Shown piece after piece: positions 53,249 through 62,729 of a DNA stretch of 64,000 nt. The DNA comes from Fictibacillus phosphorivorans (GTDB taxonomy: Bacteria; Bacillota; Bacilli; Bacillales; Fictibacillaceae), in contig NZ_JAMBOR010000002.1 of the NCBI RefSeq assembly GCF_023715845.1, forward strand, positions 186,001-250,000, given 5' to 3'. The translations under genes and the position numbers were made by a program. Every line of letters begins with the position of its first letter. Within the stretch, counting starts at the first letter, position 1. The notes beneath the pieces are model-generated. The model was not told the origin of the DNA and made no database searches. It worked only from the letters and a program-made list of their open reading frames with translations.

Positions 53249-53816
53249 AATTTCGAACAGGGACTTCCGTAAGTTTTCTTGCTCTTTCCATGAGCTGAAG
53301 TATTTCTTTATAATCACGGCAAACCGTTTCATATTCTTTACTGATCTTCTCTAACTTATTTTTTAGATTGCCGTTTTCTTTTTTCATATGCTGTAGTTTT
53401 GAAAGTAGGGCTTTGTTTTCTGATTCTAAATTCTTTGCTGATGGGCCTTCTGTCTGAAGCTGTTGGAGATATAAAATAATTTCATTCAACGATAGATTTT
53501 TTACTCGTTCATTCTTGCTAGTAACCTCAGCATTAAAGGTGAATGCATGATCAGACGATTGGGAAGCGAAATGCTTTCCATTTCTTCTATTGCGTTCTTT
53601 ACGAACTTTTTTCGCTTCTGTTATCGCCTTCTCATATTGTTTTCGTATGAGTGAGTTCCATCTAAACCCACAAGCAGCAGGAGTTCTTGATAATTTCTCA
53701 CCTACTTCTTCAAATGCAACAAGCTGTGTACTGCCCTCTCGAATGTGCCTTAGTGTGATTTCTGCAAGAATCGCGTCTTCGTCTTTTGTCCAGGCATCCT
53801 GGCGCAAATTGCTCAT
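53247..53816 (-). CDS. rsfA: Myb-like forespore regulator RsfA
   Basis: 189 residues. N-terminal Myb/SANT DNA-binding region ([22 protein letters not shown], then [20 protein letters not shown]), a basic stretch [10 protein letters not shown] and a C-terminal coiled coil near 125-185. RsfA (ylbO) is a sigma-F-dependent forespore regulator that fine-tunes sigma-F genes. ATG preceded by GGGGGGA. The leader contains a 14 bp hairpin covering that site (53823-53900). It may be reached by read-through from the enoyl-CoA hydratase gene upstream. Confidence 0.93.
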   Translation of the reverse strand: MSNLRQDAWTKDEDAILAEITLRHIREGSTQLVAFEEVGEKLSRTPAACGFRWNSLIRKQYEKAITEAKKVRKERNRRNGKHFASQSSDHAFTFNAEVTSKNERVKNLSLNEIILYLQQLQTEGPSAKNLESENKALLSKLQHMKKENGNLKNKLEKISKEYETVCRDYKEILQLMERARKLTEVPVRN

Positions 53817-53822
53817 AATAAT

Positions 53823-53900
53823 CCCCCCATTTTAGTGGTTTGTATTATGAATATGCTAGTGCTAGAAAAGATAGACTTTTTATTCTACTAAAATGGAGGG
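53823..53900 (-). promoter_or_regulatory. rsfA leader inverted repeat covering the ribosome binding site
   Basis: On the minus strand CCCTCCATTTTAGT (53887-53900) is complementary to ACTAAAATGGGGGG (53823-53836), 13 Watson-Crick pairs and one G-U. The 3' arm contains the whole SD sequence of rsfA. The 50 bp loop is AT-rich and could hold the gene's own promoter. It may instead be a protein-binding inverted repeat. Confidence 0.65.
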
Positions 53901-53956
53901 AAGTTTATTTTTGGGCTGTTTTTTTTACATCAATCGCCGTTATAAAAGAGTAAAAT

Positions 53957-54718
53957 TCAAGACTTCTTTAAGAAGGCCTCTACTCTTTTATGATGTTCAT
54001 CAGAAGCCCAGAGCTTTGCGCATCTTCTGACTTCATCCTGAACGTTTTGTTTAATTTTGTTCTGATCATACCTAGTAAGCTGCAGTGTTTTATAAGAAGT
54101 AATAACACCAAGAGGCTGAGCGGTGTATCTTCTTAAATACCGCTCTGTTTCCTTCTTACTATTCCCTTTAATTACATATTGGATAAAACCGAGGTCCATC
54201 CCCTGTTTAGCTGTTATGGGAGAGGAACTATAGAGAAGATCCATTGCTTCTGTCTGTCTGACTCTCTCTAACAGATAACTTCCTCCGCCCCACCCTGTTG
54301 TGATTCCGAGTCTGCCTTGAATAAATCCAACTTTTGCTTCTGCGCGTGCCAGTCTAATATCACATGCAGTTGCTATCTCACAGCCTCCTCCAACAGCGGA
54401 ACCATTTATAAGTGCAACCGTTGGTTTAGGAAAGAAAAAGAGTTCATTCAGTACATCAGCCATTTTTGAGAGCATACCAAATGCTTCTTCTTCCGTTTTT
54501 AATGAATGAAAAGCATTTAGATCACCGCCAGAACAAAATGCTTTTGTGCCAGCTCCCGTTATAATTACTACTTTTATCTCGTTATCCATTTTGGCCTTAT
54601 TTAAAAATGACGATAATTTCTCCATCACTTCAAAATTAATTGCATTTCTTACCGTAGGACGGTTTAGTGTGATCCATCCAATATGATTCTCTTTATGCCA
54701 AAGTACGGCCTGCTCCAT
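53957..54718 (-). CDS. enoyl-CoA hydratase/isomerase family protein
   Basis: 253 residues, crotonase fold. Oxyanion-hole segments are KAFCSGGDLNAFHS and INGSAVGGGCEIATACDIRLA; FGFIQGRLGITTGWGGG-like sequence follows. One of the two acid residues typical of hydratases (in the second motif region GRLGITTGWGG) is replaced by glycine/threonine, so it may act on another acyl-CoA, for example as a decarboxylase or hydrolase. Start ATG with GGAGGTG. It lies between rpmF and rsfA and has no obvious pathway partner in the immediate operon; the acyl-CoA carboxylase is 3 kb away. Confidence 0.82.
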   Translation of the reverse strand: MEQAVLWHKENHIGWITLNRPTVRNAINFEVMEKLSSFLNKAKMDNEIKVVIITGAGTKAFCSGGDLNAFHSLKTEEEAFGMLSKMADVLNELFFFPKPTVALINGSAVGGGCEIATACDIRLARAEAKVGFIQGRLGITTGWGGGSYLLERVRQTEAMDLLYSSSPITAKQGMDLGFIQYVIKGNSKKETERYLRRYTAQPLGVITSYKTLQLTRYDQNKIKQNVQDEVRRCAKLWASDEHHKRVEAFLKKS

Positions 54719-54762
54719 GCTTACACCTCCGATAAAAGAAAGCGCTTCTTTTTATGTATATG

Positions 54763-54794
54763 AAAAAACAGGAAGCATAAGGCTTCCTGTTTTT
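54763..54794. terminator. terminator downstream of rpmF
   Basis: AAACAGGAAGC / GCTTCCTGTTT with loop ATAAG; T runs on both strands. On the minus strand it ends the ylbN-rpmF unit, three bases after the rpmF stop. Confidence 0.85.
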
Positions 54795-54796
54795 CA

Positions 54797-54970
54797 TTAC
54801 TTGCTTACTACTTCTTTTCCTTTGTAAGATCCACACTCACGACAAACACGGTGAGATAACTTGTATTCTCCGCACTGTGGACACTTTACCATACCAGGCA
54901 TGGAAAGCTTATAGTGTGTACGACGCTTCGCTTGGCGAGTTTGTGATGTTCTGCGAAAAGGTACTGCCAT
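54797..54970 (-). CDS. rpmF: 50S ribosomal protein L32
   Basis: 57 residues: [17 protein letters not shown] at the N terminus, then a zinc ribbon with Cys30, Cys33, Cys43 and Cys46 (KCPQCG and VCRECG). This is the zinc-binding form of L32. ATG behind GGAGG (AAGGAGGTGG). It follows ylbN with a 51-base gap, the usual ylbN-rpmF pair. Too short for common ORF length cut-offs but certain by sequence. Confidence 0.96.
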   Translation of the reverse strand: MAVPFRRTSQTRQAKRRTHYKLSMPGMVKCPQCGEYKLSHRVCRECGSYKGKEVVSK

Positions 54971-55021
54971 TTTGTATCCACCTCCTTAAAGGTCTTGAAA
55001 GAATCATTATAAACTATTCTT

Positions 55022-55543
55022 TCATTCATTGTCTTTGTCAAAAAATTTAGCCAGACCAGCCATTCTCGGGTCAACCCGGTTTTGACGGTCTTCATCCGTT
55101 ATCCTTTGCCATCCCTTTCCCTCTTGGGGAGCAGGACCATCTGTGACATCTCCAGCCGTTACTTTCAGCGGCTTTTCAAGCAAAATATGCTCTTCGATGA
55201 CAGGGAGAAGATCAACGTAATGACCTTCGACTTTATGAAGGCTTTCTTCATCTTCAAATTCCGTATAGTTCGGGTCGAAAATGAAAATTTCCGTCATTTT
55301 TACCGAAAATGGAAATTCCACATCCGCCAAAGTGCTTGCACAAGGCAGCACCATTTTTCCTTTTATAGTCAAATAAAAAGTGGCTTTTTGTTGAGTAACA
55401 TCCGCATGTCCTTCTACGTAAACAGGATCAATGCTTCTGATCTCAGGGTCTTTTTCCATAACACCGCTCGCATCAACGTGTTGTTCAAACGTTAACGGTT
55501 TTTTACGGTAAAAATTTTTTAATTCCTGTAGTGACCATTTCAT
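55022..55543 (-). CDS. ylbN: DUF177/YceD family protein YlbN
   Basis: 173 residues, YceD-like. Conserved parts are MVLPCASTLADVEFPFSVKMTE, the acidic EFEDEESLHKVEGHYVDLLPVIEEHILLEKP region split by a variable segment, and a C-terminal DPRMAGLAKF. The family is paired with rpmF and is involved in 23S rRNA accumulation or ribosome assembly in plants and bacteria. Start behind GAGGTGA. Transcribed from the consensus promoter at 55573-55601. Confidence 0.9.
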   Translation of the reverse strand: MKWSLQELKNFYRKKPLTFEQHVDASGVMEKDPEIRSIDPVYVEGHADVTQQKATFYLTIKGKMVLPCASTLADVEFPFSVKMTEIFIFDPNYTEFEDEESLHKVEGHYVDLLPVIEEHILLEKPLKVTAGDVTDGPAPQEGKGWQRITDEDRQNRVDPRMAGLAKFFDKDNE

Positions 55544-55572
55544 GTCTTTATCACCTCAAGGCAACAGTAGTA

Positions 55573-55601
55573 ATTATATCGGTCAAAATATAAAATGTCA
55601 A
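55573..55601 (-). promoter_or_regulatory. consensus sigma-A promoter of ylbN-rpmF
   Basis: TTGACA (55596-55601) and TATAAT (55573-55578) on the minus strand, 17 bases apart: a perfect consensus match, 30 bases before the ylbN start. Confidence 0.92.
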
Positions 55602-55693
55602 TATTATATCTTTACAGTGATGCTTTTGATTTTAAACTGTTTTTAGTACAATGTAAACGTAAAAGATTCAAGGACTGTTAAGGAGTGGATTTA

Positions 55694-56899
55694 TTGAAAG
55701 CCACCGGTGTAGTTGTAGAATATAACCCTTTTCACAATGGTCATTATTATCATTTGCAAGAATCCAGGAATGTAACACAAGCCGATTGTGTAATCGCCGT
55801 AATGAGCGGGAATTTTCTTCAACGCGGGGAACCTGCTCTCCTATCTAAATGGAAACGAACAAAAATGGCTCTTTTGGGAGGCGCTGATCTTGTTATAGAA
55901 CTTCCTTATGCATACGCCACAAGCTACGCACCTCGTTTTGCTTTTGGAAGCATCTTTCTGCTGCAGGCAGCAGGTGCAGATTCTTTTTGTTTTGGCAGCG
56001 AATCAGGCGATGTATCGGTTTTTCATGAAACGCTGGATTTAGTGAACTCTCAGGATCAAGACTTCCAAGCCTATGTTAGTGAATTTATAGCCCAAGGATT
56101 ATCCTATCCTACAGCTGCTGCAAGAGCTTTTGAACAGCTGAAACGACCATTGCCCCTTGATCTTAGCAAACCAAATAATATTTTAGGGTTTGAGTACATC
56201 CGTGCAAGCCGAGAACTCGGTTCAGCCATACAGCCCTTCACGATCAAGAGGAAGAATGCCAATTATCATGATGTTCTTCTGGGTAAAGGGGATATTGCAA
56301 GTGCAACTGCTATAAGGGAAGCCGTCTTCTCCCATGATATCGAAAAAGCAGCCAGCTACATACCGGATTACACCTCTAACATTTTAAAAGTTGAGAAAAA
56401 GGAAAAAGGAACATTAATGAGCTGGGAACGCTTATACCCCCTCCTGCGTTATCAACTATTATCTTCAAGTCCTTCTGAAATAAACAAATTTTATGAAATA
56501 GAAGAAGGATTAGAATTTAGAATGATCGAGGCGATGAAGGAAGCTGAAGATTTCCAGTCATTTATGAGCCGCCTAAAAACAAAACGATACACCTGGACAC
56601 GGCTCCAGCGAGCATGTCTTCACGTACTGAATAAAATCCAGAAAGAGGATATGCATCAAATTTTGGACGCTCCTCCTAAATATCTACGTGTTCTTGGGAT
56701 GACAGAAACGGGACGAGAATACCTTAGTTCTGTGAAAAAATCTCTAGAACTCCCTTTAGTCACCACTGTTTCAAAGCACGATTTTGAAGGCCTAAAAATG
56801 GAGGCAAAAACGTCGCTTGTCTATGCTCAAGGCGCCGTATTAAACGGATCATTAGCCGAAAAGGAAGAGTATAATACTCCACCGGTGATGATAAAATAA
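55694..56899 (+). CDS. tmcAL: tRNA-Met cytidine acetate ligase TmcAL
   Basis: 401 residues (ylbM). It makes N4-acetylcytidine at the wobble position 34 of elongator tRNA-Met from acetate and ATP. The nucleotidyltransferase motif HNGH is at 14-17 in VVEYNPFHNGHYYHL; MSGNFLQRGEPALLSKW and KPNNILGFEYIRA are family signatures. TTG at 55694 is the start (AAGGAG eight bases upstream, MKATGVVVEYNPF); the GTG at 55685 is inside that site. Divergent from ylbN; weak TACAAT at 55647 may be its -10. Confidence 0.94.
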   Translation: MKATGVVVEYNPFHNGHYYHLQESRNVTQADCVIAVMSGNFLQRGEPALLSKWKRTKMALLGGADLVIELPYAYATSYAPRFAFGSIFLLQAAGADSFCFGSESGDVSVFHETLDLVNSQDQDFQAYVSEFIAQGLSYPTAAARAFEQLKRPLPLDLSKPNNILGFEYIRASRELGSAIQPFTIKRKNANYHDVLLGKGDIASATAIREAVFSHDIEKAASYIPDYTSNILKVEKKEKGTLMSWERLYPLLRYQLLSSSPSEINKFYEIEEGLEFRMIEAMKEAEDFQSFMSRLKTKRYTWTRLQRACLHVLNKIQKEDMHQILDAPPKYLRVLGMTETGREYLSSVKKSLELPLVTTVSKHDFEGLKMEAKTSLVYAQGAVLNGSLAEKEEYNTPPVMIK

Positions 56900-56917
56900 G
56901 AATACTTCTAAATTAAG

Positions 56918-56957
56918 AAAAGGATGCTGCTCCATAACTGGAACTGCATCCTTTTTT
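56918..56957 (+). terminator. terminator downstream of tmcAL
   Basis: AAAGGATGC at 56918-56926 pairs with GCATCCTTT at 56946-56954, with a loop of about 19 bases, then a T run. Confidence 0.82.
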
Positions 56958-57025
56958 AATGCTATTCTTTAAAAGACTATTGCTTTTAAGTATTTTCTTC
57001 CTATGTGGAAGTTGCCCCGAGACTC

Positions 57026-58069
57026 CTAAAGCTTCTCTAAATACTCTAAAGCATCATCTAACGTCTTCACAGGTACAATCTTCATCTTTGAACCAATATC
57101 TTTTTGTGCTTTAACCGCATCACGATAGTTGTTTGCTTCAACCGGAGCAAAGAATATTTCTGCTCCTGCCTCGTCCGCTGCAACGATCTTTTGCTTTATC
57201 CCTCCGATCGGACCTACCTTTCTTTGAAGGTCCATCGTACCTGTCCCCGCGATCTTTTTGCCATGGGTCAAATCTTCATTAGAGAGCTGATCTAAGATTT
57301 CAAGCGTAAACATAAGACCAGCAGACGGTCCACCGATTTGAGAAGTGTCAATTTTAACTTTAGGCTCCGTTACGATGGTAACGTCTGTTACAGGTGAAGT
57401 GATGCCAAGCCCTGCTTTAGGACCTTGGTTCTGCACATATTTCTTTGGGAATTCTTCAATGTTTATAGCAACGTTCATCTTGTTGTCGCCGCGTAAGACA
57501 GTCAGATCTACTTTGTCTCCTGCTTTTTTAGGACTTAGCACATCTAACAGTCTTTTAGTTTCCATAACAGGTTTATGGTCAACTGCTACTATCTTATCTC
57601 CAACTTTTAATTTTTTTTCTGCTGGCATACCAGACATGATTCCGGTCACATACACACCATGATATTCAATGTCGACTTTCTTACCTGCTTCTTGATAAGC
57701 CACGATGGTTGCTGCATGTTGTGAGTCTTCCATCATTTGAAGCTGTCTTTGATTGTATTCCTCATCTGTCTCATCTTCGCTTCTGATTTGATCGGCAGGT
57801 ATGATTTCTCGATAATCACTAAATTTTGCCCATATGTACTGAGGTATGTTTGCCGTTCCGATCGATACAGTTGTAAGCATAAAAGTCCCTTTATCTTCAT
57901 CACCACCTTCTACATGGATGATCGGGTCTAGCTCCCTAGCATCACCAGGAGAAGTAATGTAATAAGGCAGGGGATAAAAGGCGAGGAACGCAAATACAAG
58001 TAAAAACAAGATAACAAACTTATTTTGCGAGAAAAAATTTTTCTTTTTCTCTTCTCTATTGATGGTCAT
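57026..58069 (-). CDS. ylbL: membrane-anchored PDZ-Lon (S16) serine protease YlbL
   Basis: 347 residues. Signal anchor at 17-36, PDZ domain about 135-205 (GVYVTGIMSGMPAEKKLKVGDKIVAVD), and a Lon-type S16 domain with catalytic Ser249 in IGGPSAGL and Lys292 in GGIKQK, 43 residues apart as in Lon. In B. subtilis YlbL degrades the division inhibitor YneA with CtpA after DNA damage; SepM is a streptococcal relative. Start ATG with GGAAGGAG. It overlaps the end of ylbK by 14 bases. Confidence 0.93.
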   Translation of the reverse strand: MTINREEKKKNFFSQNKFVILFLLVFAFLAFYPLPYYITSPGDARELDPIIHVEGGDEDKGTFMLTTVSIGTANIPQYIWAKFSDYREIIPADQIRSEDETDEEYNQRQLQMMEDSQHAATIVAYQEAGKKVDIEYHGVYVTGIMSGMPAEKKLKVGDKIVAVDHKPVMETKRLLDVLSPKKAGDKVDLTVLRGDNKMNVAINIEEFPKKYVQNQGPKAGLGITSPVTDVTIVTEPKVKIDTSQIGGPSAGLMFTLEILDQLSNEDLTHGKKIAGTGTMDLQRKVGPIGGIKQKIVAADEAGAEIFFAPVEANNYRDAVKAQKDIGSKMKIVPVKTLDDALEYLEKL

Positions 58070-58853
58070 TCGATGACTCCTTCCAGGTCTTAATCTTTTC
58101 TAGAATTAGTGGAACCTGCTTTCTGCCAGCTTCCTCTCCTATAGCAATAATATCATTAACATCTTTAAATGCTGTTGAGCTGAATTGTTCTACCATTGGA
58201 CGAATCATAATATCCGCTGATACTTCATGCCACCTGACCATTTCTCGCTGCATAATATCGATGCTCTGGATGATCACATCAAAGATGGATGATACCTCAT
58301 GCTCAGCTTTGAAATGGGAGATATCCACTGCTATGACCAAGTCTGCCCCCATCTCCCGTACTACAGAAACTGGCACACGATCAATCACGCCTCCATCTAC
58401 TAACAGCTTGCCGTCTATTTTTTCAGGGACCATGATTCCAGGAATTGAAATACTTGCTCTTACTGCATCAGCGATGGGGCCTGATGTGAACACTACTTTC
58501 TCACCCAACAGCAAGTCCGTTGCAACGATGGATAATGGAATTTGGGTTTGCTCGATATGTTTTTGCTTCGTAAGCAGTTTTATTAATTCTTTAATCTTTT
58601 TTCCTGTAATGAACCCCATTTTAGGGACCGTATAATCCATATAATATTTTCGCTTAAAAAGATTTGCCATTTTATATAGATTTTCGTCACTATGCCCGAT
58701 GCAAACCATCGCACCGACAAGTGCCCCCATACTACTTCCAGCTATCATATCAATTGGAATTCCGGCTTCTCTTATTGCTTTTACCACTCCAAGATGCGCA
58801 AAGCCTCTGGCGCCGCCAGACCCTAGAGCAAGTCCGATTTTAGGTTCAGTCAT
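58056..58853 (-). CDS. ylbK: patatin-like phospholipase family protein YlbK
   Basis: 265 residues, patatin/RssA family. Oxyanion loop GSGGARG at 11-17, nucleophile Ser41 in GSSMG, and the Asp of the dyad in LLVDGGVIDRVP. Predicted serine lipid acyl hydrolase; substrate unknown. ATG at 58853 has AAAGGAGG eight bases upstream; the in-frame ATG at 58877 has none. Operon with ylbL. Confidence 0.9.
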   Translation of the reverse strand: MTEPKIGLALGSGGARGFAHLGVVKAIREAGIPIDMIAGSSMGALVGAMVCIGHSDENLYKMANLFKRKYYMDYTVPKMGFITGKKIKELIKLLTKQKHIEQTQIPLSIVATDLLLGEKVVFTSGPIADAVRASISIPGIMVPEKIDGKLLVDGGVIDRVPVSVVREMGADLVIAVDISHFKAEHEVSSIFDVIIQSIDIMQREMVRWHEVSADIMIRPMVEQFSSTAFKDVNDIIAIGEEAGRKQVPLILEKIKTWKESSNDHQ

Positions 58854-58981
58854 CCTTTGCTCCTCCTTTGGAAGCATCGTCTTTTTTTAACATATGGTCT
58901 AAAGCGATTAGCTATACGTATAAATAAGGATGAGGACAAGTAAGAAATGCGTACTATATAGTGAGAGGAGTAATCCCCTTT

Positions 58982-60696
<1,715 letters not shown>

Positions 60697-60704
60697 TTAT
60701 TTTC

Positions 60705-61259
60705 TTAAATGCGTCTAAAAATGGAAATCGTTGTTGTCTTTCCGTAGGTTTCTTGTCTTATGCAATGAAAGCTGCCAACCTGCTCAGGCAAGGAAACATC
60801 TGTCCCATGTTCCGCGACAATGCTTCCATCATCTGCTAGCAATCCGAGTTTATCGATCTCTTCCATATCTTTCATTAACATTTGTTTTGCATAAGGAGGG
60901 TCCAGAAAGATCATGTTAAATTGAATTTCCCTTTTGTGAAGCGCTTTCAATGCGCGTTTTGCATCATTCCTAAAAACTTCTGTTTTTTCTTCATAGTCGC
61001 ATTGTTTGATATTTTCTTTAATGGTATGTATAGCTTTTTGATCTTTATCAATAAAAATAAAATGATCCATACCGCGGCTTAGTGCCTCGAGTCCAAGACC
61101 CCCGCTTCCGCCATAGAGATCCAGTCCAGATCCTCCCTCAAAAAAGGGACCAATCATGTTGAAAATGGATTCTTTAATCTTATCGGTAGTAGGTCTCGTA
61201 TTTGTGCCCGGTACAGCTTTTAGTGGCCTTCCTTTGCATTCTCCCGCTATTACTCTCAC
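60705..61259 (-). CDS. rsmD: 16S rRNA (guanine-966-N2)-methyltransferase RsmD
   Basis: 184 residues (ylbH). SAM motif VLDLYGGSGGLGLEALSRG-like sequence GLDLYGGSGGLGLEAL near 44-60 and the N6/N2 methylase motif FLDPPYAK. N-terminal MRVIAGECKGRPLKAVPG is conserved. GTG start at 61259 with AGGTG eight bases upstream. In operon with coaD, divergent from the candidate RNA at 61370. Confidence 0.95.
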   Translation of the reverse strand: MRVIAGECKGRPLKAVPGTNTRPTTDKIKESIFNMIGPFFEGGSGLDLYGGSGGLGLEALSRGMDHFIFIDKDQKAIHTIKENIKQCDYEEKTEVFRNDAKRALKALHKREIQFNMIFLDPPYAKQMLMKDMEEIDKLGLLADDGSIVAEHGTDVSLPEQVGSFHCIRQETYGKTTTISIFRRI

Positions 61260-61369
61260 GTTTTTTCACCTGATTCTTTTATCCTTTTTTCCATTACCTA
61301 TCCTATCACAAGTAAACACGTAATCAAACAATCAAATCTTTTACTAATAAGTATAGAGCAAAATAAAAG

Positions 61370-61533
61370 GGGTCATACTACATATAACAACATCACGAAC
61401 GATGTTGTTGCCAACCGCGGAGAAGACTTACTCCCCATAAGTTCTTCATCCGGTTTCTCCTCTCCCATCGCCTTTGAACAGAAGTGATTTTTGTTTAAAG
61501 GCAACCTGCAGCAGACGCTGCAGGTTTTTTTCA
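61370..61533 (+). ncRNA. candidate structured small RNA or leader with C-rich loops
   Basis: No open reading frame, but four consecutive hairpins can be drawn: AACAACATC/GATGTTGTT (61386-61409, perfect); an AACCG/CGGTT-closed arm with GAAGACTTA/TAAGTTCTTC and apical loop CTCCCCA (61413-61455); GCCTTTGAACA/TGTTTAAAGGC (61470-61502); and a terminator AACCTGCAGC/GCTGCAGGTT plus eight T (61503-61533). The loop CTCCCCA and linker TCTCCTCTCCCATC are complementary to Shine-Dalgarno sequences, as in RoxS/RsaE-like regulators. The 5' end is uncertain. It could instead be an attenuated leader of the gene at 61605. Confidence 0.6.
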
Positions 61534-61604
61534 TTCTTCGTTCTCTTTATCATTGCTTTTTGTTATCCTAATGAAGGAGAGTTAGGAGAAAGGAGCAATC
61601 TATT

Positions 61605-61982
61605 ATGATTCAACGATTTATTGAGCTTGGGGAAGGGTATTCAGATTTATATGAGCTTTTAGAAATTATTGAGACCAATAAAGACAGAGTTTCACAGCTT
61701 TTATGTCTAAGGCTTCAAAAAGAAGATAAAGAGTATGCTTCACTCGTAGCAGTTCTTAACCCTGCAGCAGAAGGTAATTTCCAGCCGTTATACATATGCC
61801 GAGAAGGGGTACCGATTCCTTCTAAACGGTATAATCTATTTGAAGAAAAAGCTGCTGAGATCAATAAAGACATTATTTCTTTTGATGTCAAACCATCCAC
61901 AGATTTTGCGGAAACAGAGCTTTACTTCCATTATTTGACCGGTATTTTAAGATTAAATTATTTAATTCCATCATTAACGTAA
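61605..61982 (+). CDS. conserved-looking hypothetical protein, 125 residues
   Basis: Soluble, acidic protein starting MIQRFIELGEGYSDLYELLE, with a central hydrophobic strand ASLVAVLNPA and a C-terminal LTGILRLNYLIPSL. No membrane segment or known catalytic motif. I recall similar small proteins in Bacillus annotated without firm function (sometimes as methylthioribose kinase), but it lacks any kinase motif and I do not assign one. ATG with AAAGGAG nine bases upstream. Normal codon use. It follows the candidate RNA terminator by 72 bases and ends at a strong terminator, so it is a single-gene unit. Confidence 0.75.
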   Translation: MIQRFIELGEGYSDLYELLEIIETNKDRVSQLLCLRLQKEDKEYASLVAVLNPAAEGNFQPLYICREGVPIPSKRYNLFEEKAAEINKDIISFDVKPSTDFAETELYFHYLTGILRLNYLIPSLT

Positions 61983-62031
61983 AAAAAAACAGGCAGCAGT
62001 TTTTATACCTTTGCTTGCCTGTTTTTTTAAA
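61981..62031. terminator. bidirectional terminator between the 125-residue gene and ylbG
   Basis: AAACAGGCA / TGCCTGTTT stem with a loop of about 28 bases that can pair further (GCAG/TTGC), flanked by A and T runs. It serves both convergent genes. Confidence 0.82.
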
Positions 62032-62302
62032 TACCCATCTTATAATCATATTCTTTTGCTTTATCATGAATCTTACTTTCATATTCGGTTTTAATTTCTT
62101 GTTTATGCGATTTCTTAACTTCTTTTACAAAGTGCAGTGATTCAAGTTTGGCTGCAATCTCATCTGCCTTATTTCCATCACAATATAAAACCGCATATTT
62201 AAGTCTTCTCGAAACATAATGAACATTTCCATAGCGCCGCAGCTGTTTTGAAAATTTTAATGAATGGAGAAAGACAGAGAGTCCACGACGATTACCAATC
62301 AT
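62027..62302 (-). CDS. ylbG: DUF2129 family protein YlbG
   Basis: 91 residues. [41 protein letters not shown] matches YlbG along its length, split here only by small changes; the C terminus is [12 protein letters not shown]. Function unknown; the family is restricted to Firmicutes. ATG at 62302 has AAAGGGG eight bases upstream; codons upstream to 62338 are not conserved. Confidence 0.92.
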   Translation of the reverse strand: MIGNRRGLSVFLHSLKFSKQLRRYGNVHYVSRRLKYAVLYCDGNKADEIAAKLESLHFVKEVKKSHKQEIKTEYESKIHDKAKEYDYKMGI

Positions 62303-62402
62303 AACATAAGCCCCTTTAATAAATAATGATGTGCACATATTGTATAGATTGAGATACTATATTTTACCCATTATACTGATCAAAATAAGGATGTGTTCAT
62401 AT

Positions 62403-62726
62403 ATGGATCTTGCGATTATATGGGAAGATTTTTTTAACCGAATCAAATCAGATCCTAAAGTCATCACCATTGAAAAAAAATTAATGGCAGGTATTCCTTT
62501 CGTCTATGTATCTGTTGTCCCAAACACTTCACTCGATACTGCAACAGATATTTTAAAAGAGTATGCCGTAAAATCAATGAAAGGAAAACGTCTATCATTG
62601 GAGCTTTTTTTTGTTAGATCCGAAGAAAACATATATGTTTTCCGTATGCGTTTCCTAGTTCCGCAAGAAAAAATGTTCTGTTGCGGTAACTTATGTTTTG
62701 ACTGTATCAGGCTGAGAAATCCTTAA
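62403..62726 (+). CDS. hypothetical protein with C-terminal cysteine cluster
   Basis: About 107 residues starting MDLAIIWEDFFNRIKSD. The C terminus has four cysteines in MFCCGNLCFDCIRLRN (C-C-x3-C-x2-C), a possible metal site. The fold looks alpha/beta with strands VYVSVVP and YVFRMRFLVP. I do not recognise the family. The start is uncertain: ATG at 62391 or 62403, both near AAGGA. It is convergent with ylbF, three bases apart, and that neighbour also ends in cysteines. Divergent from ylbG. Confidence 0.7.
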   Translation: MDLAIIWEDFFNRIKSDPKVITIEKKLMAGIPFVYVSVVPNTSLDTATDILKEYAVKSMKGKRLSLELFFVRSEENIYVFRMRFLVPQEKMFCCGNLCFDCIRLRNP

Positions 62727-62729
62727 TTG

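Noticed and set aside
57010-57030. CCCCGAGACTCCT near the ylbL stop as another repeat copy
   Set aside because: Only one short block matches the repeat family; no GGTGAG/CTCACC pair or terminal repeat is nearby.
58921-58981. Sigma-E promoter for ylbJ
   Set aside because: CGTACTAT and TATAAAT segments exist, but no -35 element at 14-15 bases fits convincingly.
61260-61604. tRNA or known riboswitch in the rsmD gap
   Set aside because: The hairpins do not form a cloverleaf, and I recognise no purine, SAM, T-box or other aptamer core.
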